From contig JAJQJQ010000016.1 in assembly GCA_028622995.1 (NCBI GenBank), forward strand, positions 1,612,001 through 1,676,000: a stretch of 64,000 bases of DNA. The letters are read 5' to 3'. Within the stretch, counting starts at the first letter, position 1. Each line of letters starts with the position of its first letter. This document shows, in pieces, positions 33,196 through 43,427 of this stretch. Below the pieces are notes generated by a model. It made no database searches. It worked only from the letters and a program-made list of their open reading frames with translations, and had not been told where the DNA came from. A program made the translations under genes and the position numbers. The stretch comes from Panagrolaimus kolymaensis (Eukaryota > Nematoda > Chromadorea > Rhabditida > Panagrolaimidae).

Positions 33196-33970
33196 TTAGA
33201 AAGAATCGTCCTTGCGCACTTGCATGTAAACACCTTCAGCAACTCTCCATACGGCAGAATAATTAGGCGACGAAACTCCGACGATTTCATATTGTCCACT
33301 GATAGGACGTCCAAACTTTTGTCCAGAAATAGATAGATATTTTCCAGTGTCAACGTGTTTGAGTTTGACTTCTTCATCTTCAGTCCAAAATTCATTATTG
33401 CAAATTACTTTCCAATTATCACCAGTATCACCTTCGCCATCTTTTCCAAAGCATGAGACTTCCTAAAAAATCAATATAAGCTACAGCAAGAGAGAAACCC
33501 AAACATACTTGATGATTTCGACTTAAAGGCCCAGGAAAATCATGACTGTGAAGGAAGCATTTGGTTGTAAGATGAAGAAATCGGATGTTTTGACCACATT
33601 TCACAGGCACACCACGAGAACATTGTTCTTTATTAGCTAAAAAAATAAAGTTGTTAAAATTAAATAAAAAATCTTAAATTTTATGCTGAAGTTGTCGAAA
33701 ATTAATAATTCAACGTATGAAATTAGATTAGCAAAACGACATGATGAACAAACCTCCTAATATTTGCCAATGAGAATTAACGTCATCACTTTCATCTCGT
33801 CCTGTGATTGATTGTTGACCAGATCCTGAACCATATTTCACATCATGACTGTGAAGACGTACTTTACTTTGAGAATTTAATAATTTTATTGCTGAACCAC
33901 ACGTTACTGGCTCATCATCAGCAGAAACTATTCCCACCAAAACAAAGAAATACAAAAGTTCTACCCGCAT
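33196..33970 (-). CDS. SDF2: SDF2-like ER protein with MIR domains
   Basis: Three exons (33970-33754, 33636-33509, 33462-33196) encode 203 residues. A signal peptide (LLYFFVLVGIVSADD) is followed by three MIR repeats: VTCGSAIKLLNS...RLHSHDVKYGSGSGQQSITG; PVKCGQNIRFLHL...FLHSHDFPGPLS; and EVKLKHVDTGKYLSISG. The HSHD pairs and GSGSGQQSVTG-like loop are hallmarks of SDF2/SDF2L1. These proteins work with ER Hsp40/BiP in quality control and resemble the MIR part of protein O-mannosyltransferases. No KDEL-type retention signal is seen; the end is VRKDDSF. It is divergent from eif-3.H (405 bp between starts). Confidence 0.93.
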
Positions 33971-34375
33971 TTTTTGATAATTGCAAAAGAAATAAATAAA
34001 AGTAATAAAGGCTTTAAAAAATGTGGCAATGTATATGTGATCGCTTAATTCTAAATGAAATTCAACGTCACAATAAAAGTTTTGGACACGAATGGAAAAT
34101 GTGTTGTTTCGCATTGAGACTTTTTTTTACATGAAGCTTTCTTATTTTTTTGGGAAATTCAGTCCTTTTCTAATAACTGAACATTTAGAAAAAAAATTTA
34201 TCCTCAGATTTTTTTATAAAAAGCTTTTTTTGTTTATTATTTAGTATAAGTATTACCTAGTGATACAACAGGTAATAAACATTTTTCTCAATGTTTTCAT
34301 TCTTCGTTCTTTGGTTTACTAACGCGTTTTCTCATCAAATTAATATATGATATTTAGGTTTAATATTTCTCAATC

Positions 34376-35663
34376 ATGGCTGATAAAATTATCCTTAATG
34401 AAGCTAAAGTTAAATCTGTACAACTTGATTGTTTGGTAGGCATTTTGTAAAAAAAAATCTACTTTCAAATAAAAATTTTTTAGGTTGTAATGAAAATTGT
34501 CAAACATGTTGATAGTGAATTTTATTCTGGTATGAGCGAAGTTGCTGGTGAAACATGTGCTGGTATTCTTACTGGTCTCATCGCTTCTGATGATCATCGA
34601 CTTGAAGTTACAAATTGTTTTCCAACTCCACGGGCTGAAATTTTAATTGAAGGTGAAGAATTCAGTCAAGGTGTACTTCAAAATGATGAAGGAAAACATA
34701 CTGAAATAACCGACATGCTGAAACGTTTCCGGTAAATGCTTTTAAGATTTATTTATATTGCTTTGATATTTTTAGTGAAATGAATATTGACTATGAACTT
34801 GTTGGCTTTTATCAAGCACATAAATTTGGAGCATGTTTCACTCAAGAAGTTATCGACTCCCTTGTTGATTATCAAACTATTTTTCAAGATGGTGTGGTAA
34901 TCGTTTATGGTTTGTTTTTATACCCATAACACTTGAAAATTTGATTAATTTTTTTTAGATCCAATAAGAACACGTCAAGGACAACTCAGCCTTCATGCCT
35001 ACCGACTTACTAATAAGGCGCTTCAGCTTTCTATTAGCGGAGATTGGTCTCCTGAGGCTGTACATGCAGCTGGATTAACGCATGAAAGTATTTTGGAAGA
35101 ACTTCCTATTGTTATCAAAAATAGTCATTTGATGAATGTTATGCTTTCACAAATGGTTCTTGTCCGAAAAACTAAACCTGCACCCTTCCTTGAACTTGGA
35201 ACTCGTCGTTCTTTAGAAAAATGTGTTCGATCACTGCTAGGAAATGTTGAAGAACTTAATAAATCCATTCAAGCGTATACCAAATATCTTCATGAAAAGC
35301 AACGTTATGACGCACTTTATAATAGTCTCACTCAAAAACGAGTAAGGATTTTCTCTTCTATTTTTTAACTTTTGGTTTCGTATTTTTTTTTTCATGATGA
35401 TTATTACTATATATTTTTAGCAAGCTGAAAATGAACAACGTGCTGCTCGAGGAGAAGCACCCCTTTCATTAGAAGAAATCAAGCGACAATTAAAGGTTCC
35501 TCAACTTATGACCCGTGGTGGTATGTTGGACATCTTCTTAAACGCGAGCAACGCCGGCGCTTTCTCTACATATGCATCTGAAGTAACTAATGAAAACATT
35601 GCAAAATTATTTATTTCTCAAGCTGTTGCTGATGCTGTTCATGAACCTCAAACTAAAGCTTGA
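34376..35663 (+). CDS. eif-3.H: Translation initiation factor eIF3 subunit H
   Basis: Five exons (34376-34435, 34484-34731, 34776-34909, 34959-35341, 35421-35663) give 355 residues. The MPN domain starts at VKSVQLDCLVVMKIVKH and includes CAGILTGL and the VGFYQAH segment. In a catalytic JAMM protease that segment would carry HxH; here it is QAH, so the metal site is absent, as expected for the MPN-minus eIF3h. The C-terminal helical region has PPQL-like KVPQLMTRGGMLDIFL and ends HEPQTKA. The protein is part of the eIF3 complex in the cytoplasm. An acceptor (ATATTTAG) lies 18 nt before the ATG, a likely trans-splice site. AATAAA is at 35740-35745. Confidence 0.94.
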
Positions 35664-38600
35664 ATGACTTCATTTTCGTTATGTTTTTTTATTTTTATTG
35701 TATGGTGCGAATTTTCCTTAATGTGGGGAAGAAAATGTTAATAAAAGTTTAAAATCATTCTCTGTTTGTTAGTTTTCGAAGCATCGTTTCACTAATTTAT
35801 AATATAAAACTAATTGGTTGCCATGTATGTATGAAATGATTATGAATTGTTTTTAGCTTGTTAAATGTTGTGGCTTTTGTTGATGACATTTGCATTTGAA
35901 AGCATTTTAAGATAAAGAAATATTCGACTACTTTGCAAGTTGAAACAACAACAACTGCTTTTTTAGCCTATTTAATGGGCAGCGGCAATCATCTTCAACA
36001 TTCGTTTTTTAGTTTTAAAAGAAATTTTATTGAAGTTCTTATGCATTTGTCAGGAGATGCAACTTTTTTTTGTTATAAAAAAATAGCGTGAAGCACTTTT
36101 TACATAGTTGCTGGGAGAAGAGACCTTCCAAAAAAAGCTGTTCGTTTAGTTATTTTGCAAATTAATCCCAATGGATTCCAAAAGCTTTTTTGCATGTTTT
36201 TTTTCTTCTTCTAAATATTAGGGACCCTTTTTTGGATTATAACAAGCTTAAGCCGCCCTAATATGGTTTAAAGCAACAAAAAAGAAATAAGTAGCATCTG
36301 CGTTTATTTTTATTTTTTATTTAATTTTTTGGAGTAAATAAAAAATTGCTAACTAGAAGTTTCTCAGACAAAAAAAGGAAGAAGAAGGAATGGCATTTTT
36401 GGAGGAGCTTCCTTTTTATGTTCTACCTTTTGTTGACATTGCCTGCCTTTCTTCGTTTCACATTTTCGATTTTTCTTTCATTTTTATTTCAAATATAAAT
36501 GTTTCCAACTTTGGCATACATATATATATTGTTGGTTGATGCCAAAAAAGAAACCACTTAAATCCAACATATAACAGCAATGCAACATGACTTTAGGCTG
36601 CTTACAACTTTTTTTTTCGCTGCTTGAAGAAAGAATTTTTTGTGAAGAAGAAAAAGAAAGGCAGTTGTTCCAACCAATCTTTTCAACTTCATTTGACGTC
36701 ATTGGCAATCTTTTAACACTCACGGGTTTCGATTTATTTTGTTCTCCCAAAAAAATTCCATATTTTTTTCAATAACATAAAAACAACCTGAGTTTTTTCC
36801 TTCTTCATAAAAAAAACAGCGGCGTTTCTTTTCTCAGTTTCTTTATTTCCTCTTCATCCTCCTCCTACGGTACACATATTCATAAAAAAAAGGTTGTAAA
36901 TTATTTATTTATATTTTTCCACTTTTATTTACTTACTAACTACATGGTCATTCAATTTTCCCTAAAAAAAGGAATGGCTGGAAATTGAATGCCATTGAAA
37001 AAATATATTAAAAAACACAGCATCCGTGCTTCTTCAAATTTTGAAGCTAAATCTTGTTTAAAATTTTTTTTAGGATAGAAATAATTTTCGCAAGTAACAA
37101 AGTTAAATAATTTTTCTCTTCTTTTTTTCCACGTTCTTTAAATCTTATTTTTTTAAAACAAATTTTATTATCTATTTTTTATAAAGCATGTTTTCTTGTT
37201 TTGTTTAAGCTGCGTCTCTCTCCATCTTTCTTTCATCTGTTTCATGCAACTTCTTCCTCGTCACACCAAATCTTCATGGAAATTCTTCCGCCTTTGGAGT
37301 TTGATTATTTTTTCTTAAACAACGCCGATTATCTCTTCCTTTAAATTTTATGAGTAGTACGGTGATTCTTTTTCTTTCATGAATCTCTGCCCCCGAATGA
37401 AAGCGATAAGGGAGAAAAAATATGTAAAGAAGTGTTGTGCTTGTTTATCTCCCAAAAGTAAAATGAAAAAAGTCATCAAAATGTTATTTATTTATTTTTA
37501 TATAAATCTTTTTTCTTTTCTCAAAGACTTACTTAGAGTCAAAGCTCAACTGCGAATTGGCTTTTACTTTTTTTGCCTTTCATTAATGAACGAAGACTTC
37601 GAAGTCTTTTTGTTTTCTATTTTTTATGAAAAAAAATAACCTTTGGCTTCAATGCTTCATTTAAAATGGTAGTAACAGGTATATCTCCAAAAATAGAAAT
37701 GAAGAAGACTTTCGTGAAAAATACATTTTGTGAAGCGGGTGGAAAAAAAAATTGGAGGATTAGATGGATTCTAATAGTATTATTTATCGTTGTTTAAATA
37801 TGAAAAAGTGTAAATGTTGAAAGTAAATTTAACGTTTTTCAACCGTGAATGCTTGAATGAAAAGAAAACGTCGCAGCTTTTCTTCATTTTTTTTTTTGGC
37901 AAACCCATGAATGTGTTGTGTTTACATACCGTAGCTTTTTTTTAAATTAGTCAGAATATGTTCCACCTCTTTTTAATTGCCTCTTTAAACATTCTTTAAC
38001 TTTCTTCCTTTCCATGACCAGTACTTTTCTTTTTTTAACATAAAAAAAACTGAAGGCAATTTATGGAAGAAAGAAAAAGAGCAATTTTGATTGCTTTAGG
38101 GCATTTAAGTCTGAACTTGTGTATGTTTTTTTCAATGTTAATCTTTCTTCCAGAAACGGCGGCATTGCCTATCCTTTCTTTTCCTTCTTCTTCCCTCTTG
38201 AAAGCTTGCCATCGTTGCTCCCACTATTACCACATCAGAAAACCCAACTATATTTTTTTTTATGGCTTATCCTTGACGTTTCAAAAAAAAAAAAAATGAT
38301 GCTAAAAAGTTAAGTATGCAAAGCCATAGACTTTTCACGAGCTTTTTTTCCTCGCGCAAATTTTTATGCTTCAGACGCATTTTTTTACACTTCGTTGTTG
38401 TTACTTTCAATTAGATTTTAAGTCTGACAACAACACACAAAAACATAGATGCAAACAAAAAAAGCCTTCTTTTATTTAAGATTCTTTAGGGACTTCATGA
38501 ATGCCCCCACATTGGCCCATCTGTTAAATTTTTTTGCCATTTCCCTAAAAAACGCGTGCATTTTTTTTGATTGATTCACAGAAACTTTTTTCTGAGGCTC

Positions 38601-38717
38601 TCTCAAAAAGTAAAATAACTTTAAACTTACTTCATTTTATTTCTTATTTTTTTGGCACTTTTTTTCATTACTTTTTTATTTTAGAAAAAAAGTTATATTT
38701 GGAAAATAAAAAAAGAA
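35664..38717. other. Long AT-rich intergenic region upstream of a GPCR gene
   Basis: 3.05 kb with frequent poly-A/T tracts. Open stretches (for example 37379-37639 and 38063-38299) are made of Lys/Phe/Ser-rich chance codons and have no motifs. It probably carries the 3' UTR of eif-3.H and distal promoter elements of the GPCR. I see nothing else. Confidence 0.45.
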
Positions 38718-41700
38718 ATGATTAACGGGTCAACAGTATTGGCAGCAGCAACGTCAATTGAAGCAACAACAATTCATCCAGATAGTTATGACTATTCATT
38801 AGATGAAGATGATAGCGCCTTTCTCGCAGATGATAATGATCGATTATTATTAAATCTTCGATATTATGCAAGGCATTTTTTACCAGTATTTTGTGTTGTT
38901 GGAATTGTTGGTAATTGTATGGCATTAATTTTAATTAGGTAATTTTTTACACCAACGTGCTATTACTGTGTTTTTTAGTGAAAAAAATGGCTAAAAACTT
39001 TTTTAGAATTCTTTCCCAGTGGAATTAAAAGAATCAAAAATAGTTTTAAAATTATTTGGAGCTTAAGTTAATTTTTGGTTGAGGATTTAAAAAAATAATT
39101 TAGTTATATTTATTGAACTTTTAGTAATTTTTTGTGATAAACAAAATGCTGAATCACATTAATTACGTATGATTTTTGCGTTTAATACATGCGTTTATTT
39201 GCTTTATTCTATAACTAAAACATCAATTGTGATCTTGAATTCTTTTAGCCTATTTTTTTTAAATAGTCTCGGTTTCACTCGTCATCCTTTATTGTCACAA
39301 AAACATCCTTATATTGGCCATGTTTTTGCCATTTTTTTTATTTTCAAAAACATTTCAAAAACACATTTACTTTAATCCGTTTTTTGACGGATTTAAATAA
39401 AAAGTTACGCAATGTTTGTTTATGAAAATCATTTGAAAGTGTCAAATTAATCTTTTACTAGGCAAGATGCGGCCCTCCGGGCCGCGATCTCTATTTTTTG
39501 TACACAATTTTTTATAAAAATTAATAATTCAATTAAATTTATGTAATTTTTTTTATAAAAATCATAGTTTGAAACCGTATGGCAAGAAATCTTTATCCTT
39601 CTCAGTCTTGGTATCTAAGATTCTCATCCCATACACCTAAAGTTCTCACATCGGCAGCTAATGTCGTTACTCCAGCGATAAAAATACCAATAAGGTCTCT
39701 ACTGCTTTTAATAATACTTATTTAAGGAATGAAAAATTCGTCTTAAAATTTCCCAGGCACAAAGTGCTACCATTATGGCCCAATATTTGCCTACATTAAT
39801 GCAATTAAAATACACCCAATCTTTCTAAAGAACCCAAAATAATTAAAAGCCCCTCACTGACAACTTCCACTCGCTTCTTTCTGATAAAATAAAGTTTGAT
39901 GTTCATTTATCACGCCGCCGGCCTATGGCCGGCCGTGAAATTCATTTTTTGCAAACATTTGGCATATATGGATCCTTTAGATCCTTTATTCAGATACTTT
40001 AGCATTCTCTGATACTTAGAGTCCACCGCCACTCATCATTGTTTCATTGCATTTACTTTACTTTCAAAATGTTTTAAAAGTTCCTCAAAAAATTTCCCTA
40101 ACATTTTTAATAGAAAAATCCAAAATGATTTCCTTACAATCACTAAATTTAGATCCTTTGAATTTTTTGTATCCTTTGAAATTTTTGGATCCATTAGGCA
40201 TTTTTGGCCTACTAAAAATCATCAGCCACTCACCAGCGCTTCATTTTTATAAAATGAAAGCTTTTTGCAGTTTCATTCACATTTATGCTAATTTTTTCAT
40301 TTTTTATAAACTTTCCCATGATAGATTTCCAGGCTTGTACGGAATAACAATCAAAATTACTAGGAAGGAAAAAAGAGAGTTGAACAAAAAAACTCACATT
40401 GAAAAGACATTTATCTAGAAAAAGAAAAAATAAAACTAAAAGCATTTATCATTTTTAGAACAAATTATTGGTTGCGCCGATTAACTTCAAATATTTATTT
40501 ATGCACTTTATCGGTTTGCAGCTGCCTTTTTCTTGGAAGTGTATTAATTACATGGATTGATTCAACTTTTGGATTTCCACTCTATTCCAATTCGGAATCA
40601 GGATGTAAAACTCTCACCTTTTTGGCTCATAGCTGCGATTTGGTTTGTGTTTGGGTACGTTTATTTCATGACACGTCTGACTAGTTCAACGGCGTTTAGT
40701 TTATTGAAAAATTGTAACATTGAAAGACCGTGAATTAGTTTACCGTGCAATAAAACTTTCAGTGTAGTGAAATTTTTTATATTTAGATGATATGTTGGAC
40801 TTCGTGCGATCGAGCCATAGTACTTTATCGACCTGGAATTCGTCGACGTGTGTGCTCAAAAAAATTTGCTCGCCAACTTGTTGCTGGTACTGTAATGTTC
40901 AGCGCAATTTTATATGCTTGGTGTATAATTTTTGCGGGACTTGAACATTCACCTGATGGTTCAACATATTGTGGATTGAACAAAAATATCAATTTTTTGG
41001 GTTATGATCTCAGAGATCTTCATATTTTCTTTTCTCTTCTTGACACCATCCTTTGCACCATTGTTCCATCTCTTTTAATTATGGTAGTGAATTCACTTTC
41101 AATTTATCGTTATCGACAATGCATGAAAATTTATGCATCGGGTGTTTTACGAGTTCGATTTCTCAGAATGCCCGAGACTCAAGATCAAAAATTAACAGAA
41201 GAAACTACAACAGCCAAGAAGTTACTTTTAAGCCAACAAAGTCAAACTACGAATCAAATGTCAGCAAATTCTAATCGATCAACACCTGGAACAAAACTTC
41301 GATCTAGCGATTTAACTCTTAGTCGTTCACTTCTTATAGTCACAAGCACTTTTGTTTTACTTAATATGCCAAATTATGGTAAGCATTTGATTGGAAGATG
41401 TGCATTAACAAATTTTTTTAGCTTTTCGACTTTATGAAGCTGTTTTTAACATTGAACAAACTCAATGGTGGCAATTTTTATTCTTCATGACTTACATCTT
41501 TTATTATTTTCATCATGGTAAAAATTTAAATCATTATAGGTCAGATTTAAAATTTATAATATTTCAGCCACGCTTTTTTATGTTTATGTATTCTGGTCAC
41601 CCCAAATGAAAAAGCAGCTAGTACCCACTGGTAATAATTCTAAAATACCTTACTTTAATAGTTAATAATATTTTAAATTTCAGCTTTAAAACTTCTCGAA

Positions 41701-41772
41701 TGTTATTGTTTCAAAACGGTTCCAGAATTTGGACATCATTCACAAGTTTCGATGCAAGCTTATCGTCGCTAA
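38718..41772 (+). CDS. Divergent rhodopsin-class GPCR, neuropeptide-receptor-like
   Basis: Six exons (38718-38938, 40459-40654, 40787-41378, 41422-41517, 41568-41630, 41684-41772) encode 418 residues. TM1 has VGIVGNCMALIL with the conserved GN. TM3 starts with the disulfide Cys and ends WTSCDRAIVLYRP, a DRY variant (DRA). TM5 contains CTIVPSLLIMVVNSLSIYRYR; TM6 has FVLLNMPNY, the LNxP form of invertebrate peptide receptors. Two usual marks are missing: the Asp of TM2 (the helix reads LCTLSVCSCLFLG) and the NPxxY of TM7 (HHATLFYVYVF). The N-terminus is acidic with NGS glycosylation potential. Intron 1 is 1.5 kb and contains the element at 39458-39940. The ligand is unknown. Confidence 0.82.
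39458..39940 (-). mobile_element. Candidate non-autonomous Helitron-like insertion in GPCR intron 1
   Basis: On the minus strand the element appears to end with a hairpin GCGGCCC-GGA-GGGCCGC (39485-39469), 7 nt, and then CTAG (39461-39458) followed by T. A hairpin close to CTRR with an insertion next to T is the Helitron 3' terminus. At the other side, 39917-39933 is a second GC-rich hairpin GCCGGCC-TAT-GGCCGGC, extended by CACG/CGTG (39911-39914 and 39934-39937). The ~480 bp between are more GC-rich than the rest of the intron. The 5' TC terminus could not be fixed, and no Rep/helicase ORF is present, so the left boundary and the class are tentative. Confidence 0.4.
40153..40207. repeat. 18-bp minisatellite, three copies
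   Basis: Three direct copies at 40153-40170, 40171-40188 and 40189-40207 with the core ATCCTTTGAA followed by TTTTTTG. The third copy is degenerate (ATCCATTAGGC). Related GATCCTTTAG units occur at 39971-39989. All are in GPCR intron 1. Confidence 0.7.
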
Positions 41773-42106
41773 ATTTTATGTTATTTAATTTAAAATGTAA
41801 GAGACGGATATACGAAGAAGTTTGATGGTGAAATATTAAATTATTTATACGCGTGTTTAAATTCTCATTTAATTGCTCAATTATTACCAATGTACAGATA
41901 TTTTTAAAATAAATATAAGCTTTAACCATTAAAATTTAAAAAATATTTTTTTTTCTCTAAAATAAGATAGTGCTCAAGCTCTACTGTTGAACAACAAAAT
42001 AATTAAATTTTAACTTGTATCAAACTTTTTTCTTTTCACGACTCTCGGATAGGTTAAAAAAACATAGCAATTAAAAATTTGCATATTTTTTCTTTTACTT
42101 TTTTCA
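41773..42106. other. Intergenic, GPCR 3' UTR
   Basis: 334 bp of AT-rich DNA between two plus-strand genes; AAAATAAATATAAG near 41908 may contain the poly(A) signal. No other structure seen. Confidence 0.4.
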
Positions 42107-42544
42107 ATGAATTTTTCATTGAAAATTATTTCATTTCTATCATTGTCTATTTGTATGCTATTGGTGTTTACGACGACGAACGACAAAATGTGGTATGTAA
42201 TAGAAACAATTCAACTGATCCTTTATATTCTTCTCGCATGTTTTTCAATTGCTGCTTTTGTAAATATTAATCAAAAGATTGAACAAAATAAAATCATCGA
42301 ACGCTATTATACAATCAAAGAAGAAGAAGATGAAGATGAAGATATTCCAAATCTTAAAAATGTAACTGAATCTGAAATATTTCCAAAGAAACATGTTCCA
42401 ATCAAAAAAGGTTTTCGACTTCTTTCTGGTGAAAAGATTTATTTGAATGAAGAACAATTAGCTGCTGTGCTTGGAACCATTCAATGTGAAAATGAAATTT
42501 CAACTCTTCAATCATATCAACAAAATCCTAAGACTGCAATTTGA
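42107..42544 (+). CDS. Small two-TM hypothetical protein
   Basis: A single-exon ORF of 145 residues. Residues 4-24 and 28-52 are two hydrophobic segments separated by a short TTTNDKMW loop, consistent with a hairpin membrane anchor or a signal peptide plus TM helix. The rest is polar, with a very acidic run (KEEEDEDEDIP) and then basic and mixed sequence (PKKHVPIKKGFRLLSGEKIY). Codon usage resembles the neighbours, and an AATAAA follows at about 42596. I recognise no family. It could have unseen 5' exons. It lies between the GPCR and the transporter, with no evidence of shared function. Confidence 0.55.
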   Translation: MNFSLKIISFLSLSICMLLVFTTTNDKMWYVIETIQLILYILLACFSIAAFVNINQKIEQNKIIERYYTIKEEEDEDEDIPNLKNVTESEIFPKKHVPIKKGFRLLSGEKIYLNEEQLAAVLGTIQCENEISTLQSYQQNPKTAI

Positions 42545-43427
42545 TTTTCTAAGCCTTTATACTGATGATGTTTTTTTTGTATTTTGAAAATGAAACAATA
42601 AAGTGGTTTTGATTATTTTGTTCTCAATTATCTTTACTGATTTTGATTTATTTATTTTGTTCTTTTTTAATTGATGAAGTCCACTTTCCATAATTAAGAA
42701 TTAAACATCTTTATTTTACTATGACATATAATCATATTTTGCTCTAAGTTGAGGTGCAGCAAGTTGTGCTCCTGATGTTAACTCCACTTTTTACCTAAAT
42801 AAATAACTATGTTCTTTGTAAAATTTCGAATATAAAAAAATAAAAACACAGAAGACATGATAAAAAAGGAAGAGGTCTTTCAAGAGATCCCTTAATAAAT
42901 TTAAAAGCCTTCATTTTTTTTACAAAATTGATCAGAATTTAATTTTATCTATTCCTCAAGGTTTCCGTTTTTTTTTTCCTTCAATTTTTTTAATGTTGTT
43001 TCTGCTTCCAAAAAATGAATCAAGCGTTGAAAATTGAACGAAAACTTTTTTATTTTACCATCATTGCCTCCCTCCATTTTTTATTTTTAAACAAATACAA
43101 ACTTTTCTTGGTAAATGCTTTTAAACGATGTTTTGTTTTTTTTCTCTTTAAATGTTTTCATGAACATCAAACATGTTTTATCAATGAAAAACAAGCATAT
43201 TTTTGTTTAAATTTTGGTGCATTAAAAACTGATAAAACATTTTTACAAAAATTTGATGTTTTCCAAGATGAAGCATGAATATGACGCGTTTTTGAAAATA
43301 TCATTGATGTGTATATTTAGTTTTTAAAACGCGTGATTAAAAGGTGAAAAAAAAAGTATTTAAGAAGCATCTAAATTCCCGCTTTTTTAAATATCATTAA
43401 TTCAAGCCTCAAACTTTAGTGGAAAAT
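42545..43427. other. Intergenic, upstream of SLC6 transporter
   Basis: About 880 bp of AT-rich DNA. The open stretch at 43015-43278 is Phe/Lys/Leu-rich chance coding. The distal part is probably the transporter promoter; CAAACTTTAG ends at 43419, 8 nt before its ATG, and may be a trans-splice acceptor. Confidence 0.45.

Noticed and set aside
36484..38313. Several 60-90 codon ORFs upstream of the GPCR
   Set aside because: Poly-A/T driven amino-acid composition and no splice structure.
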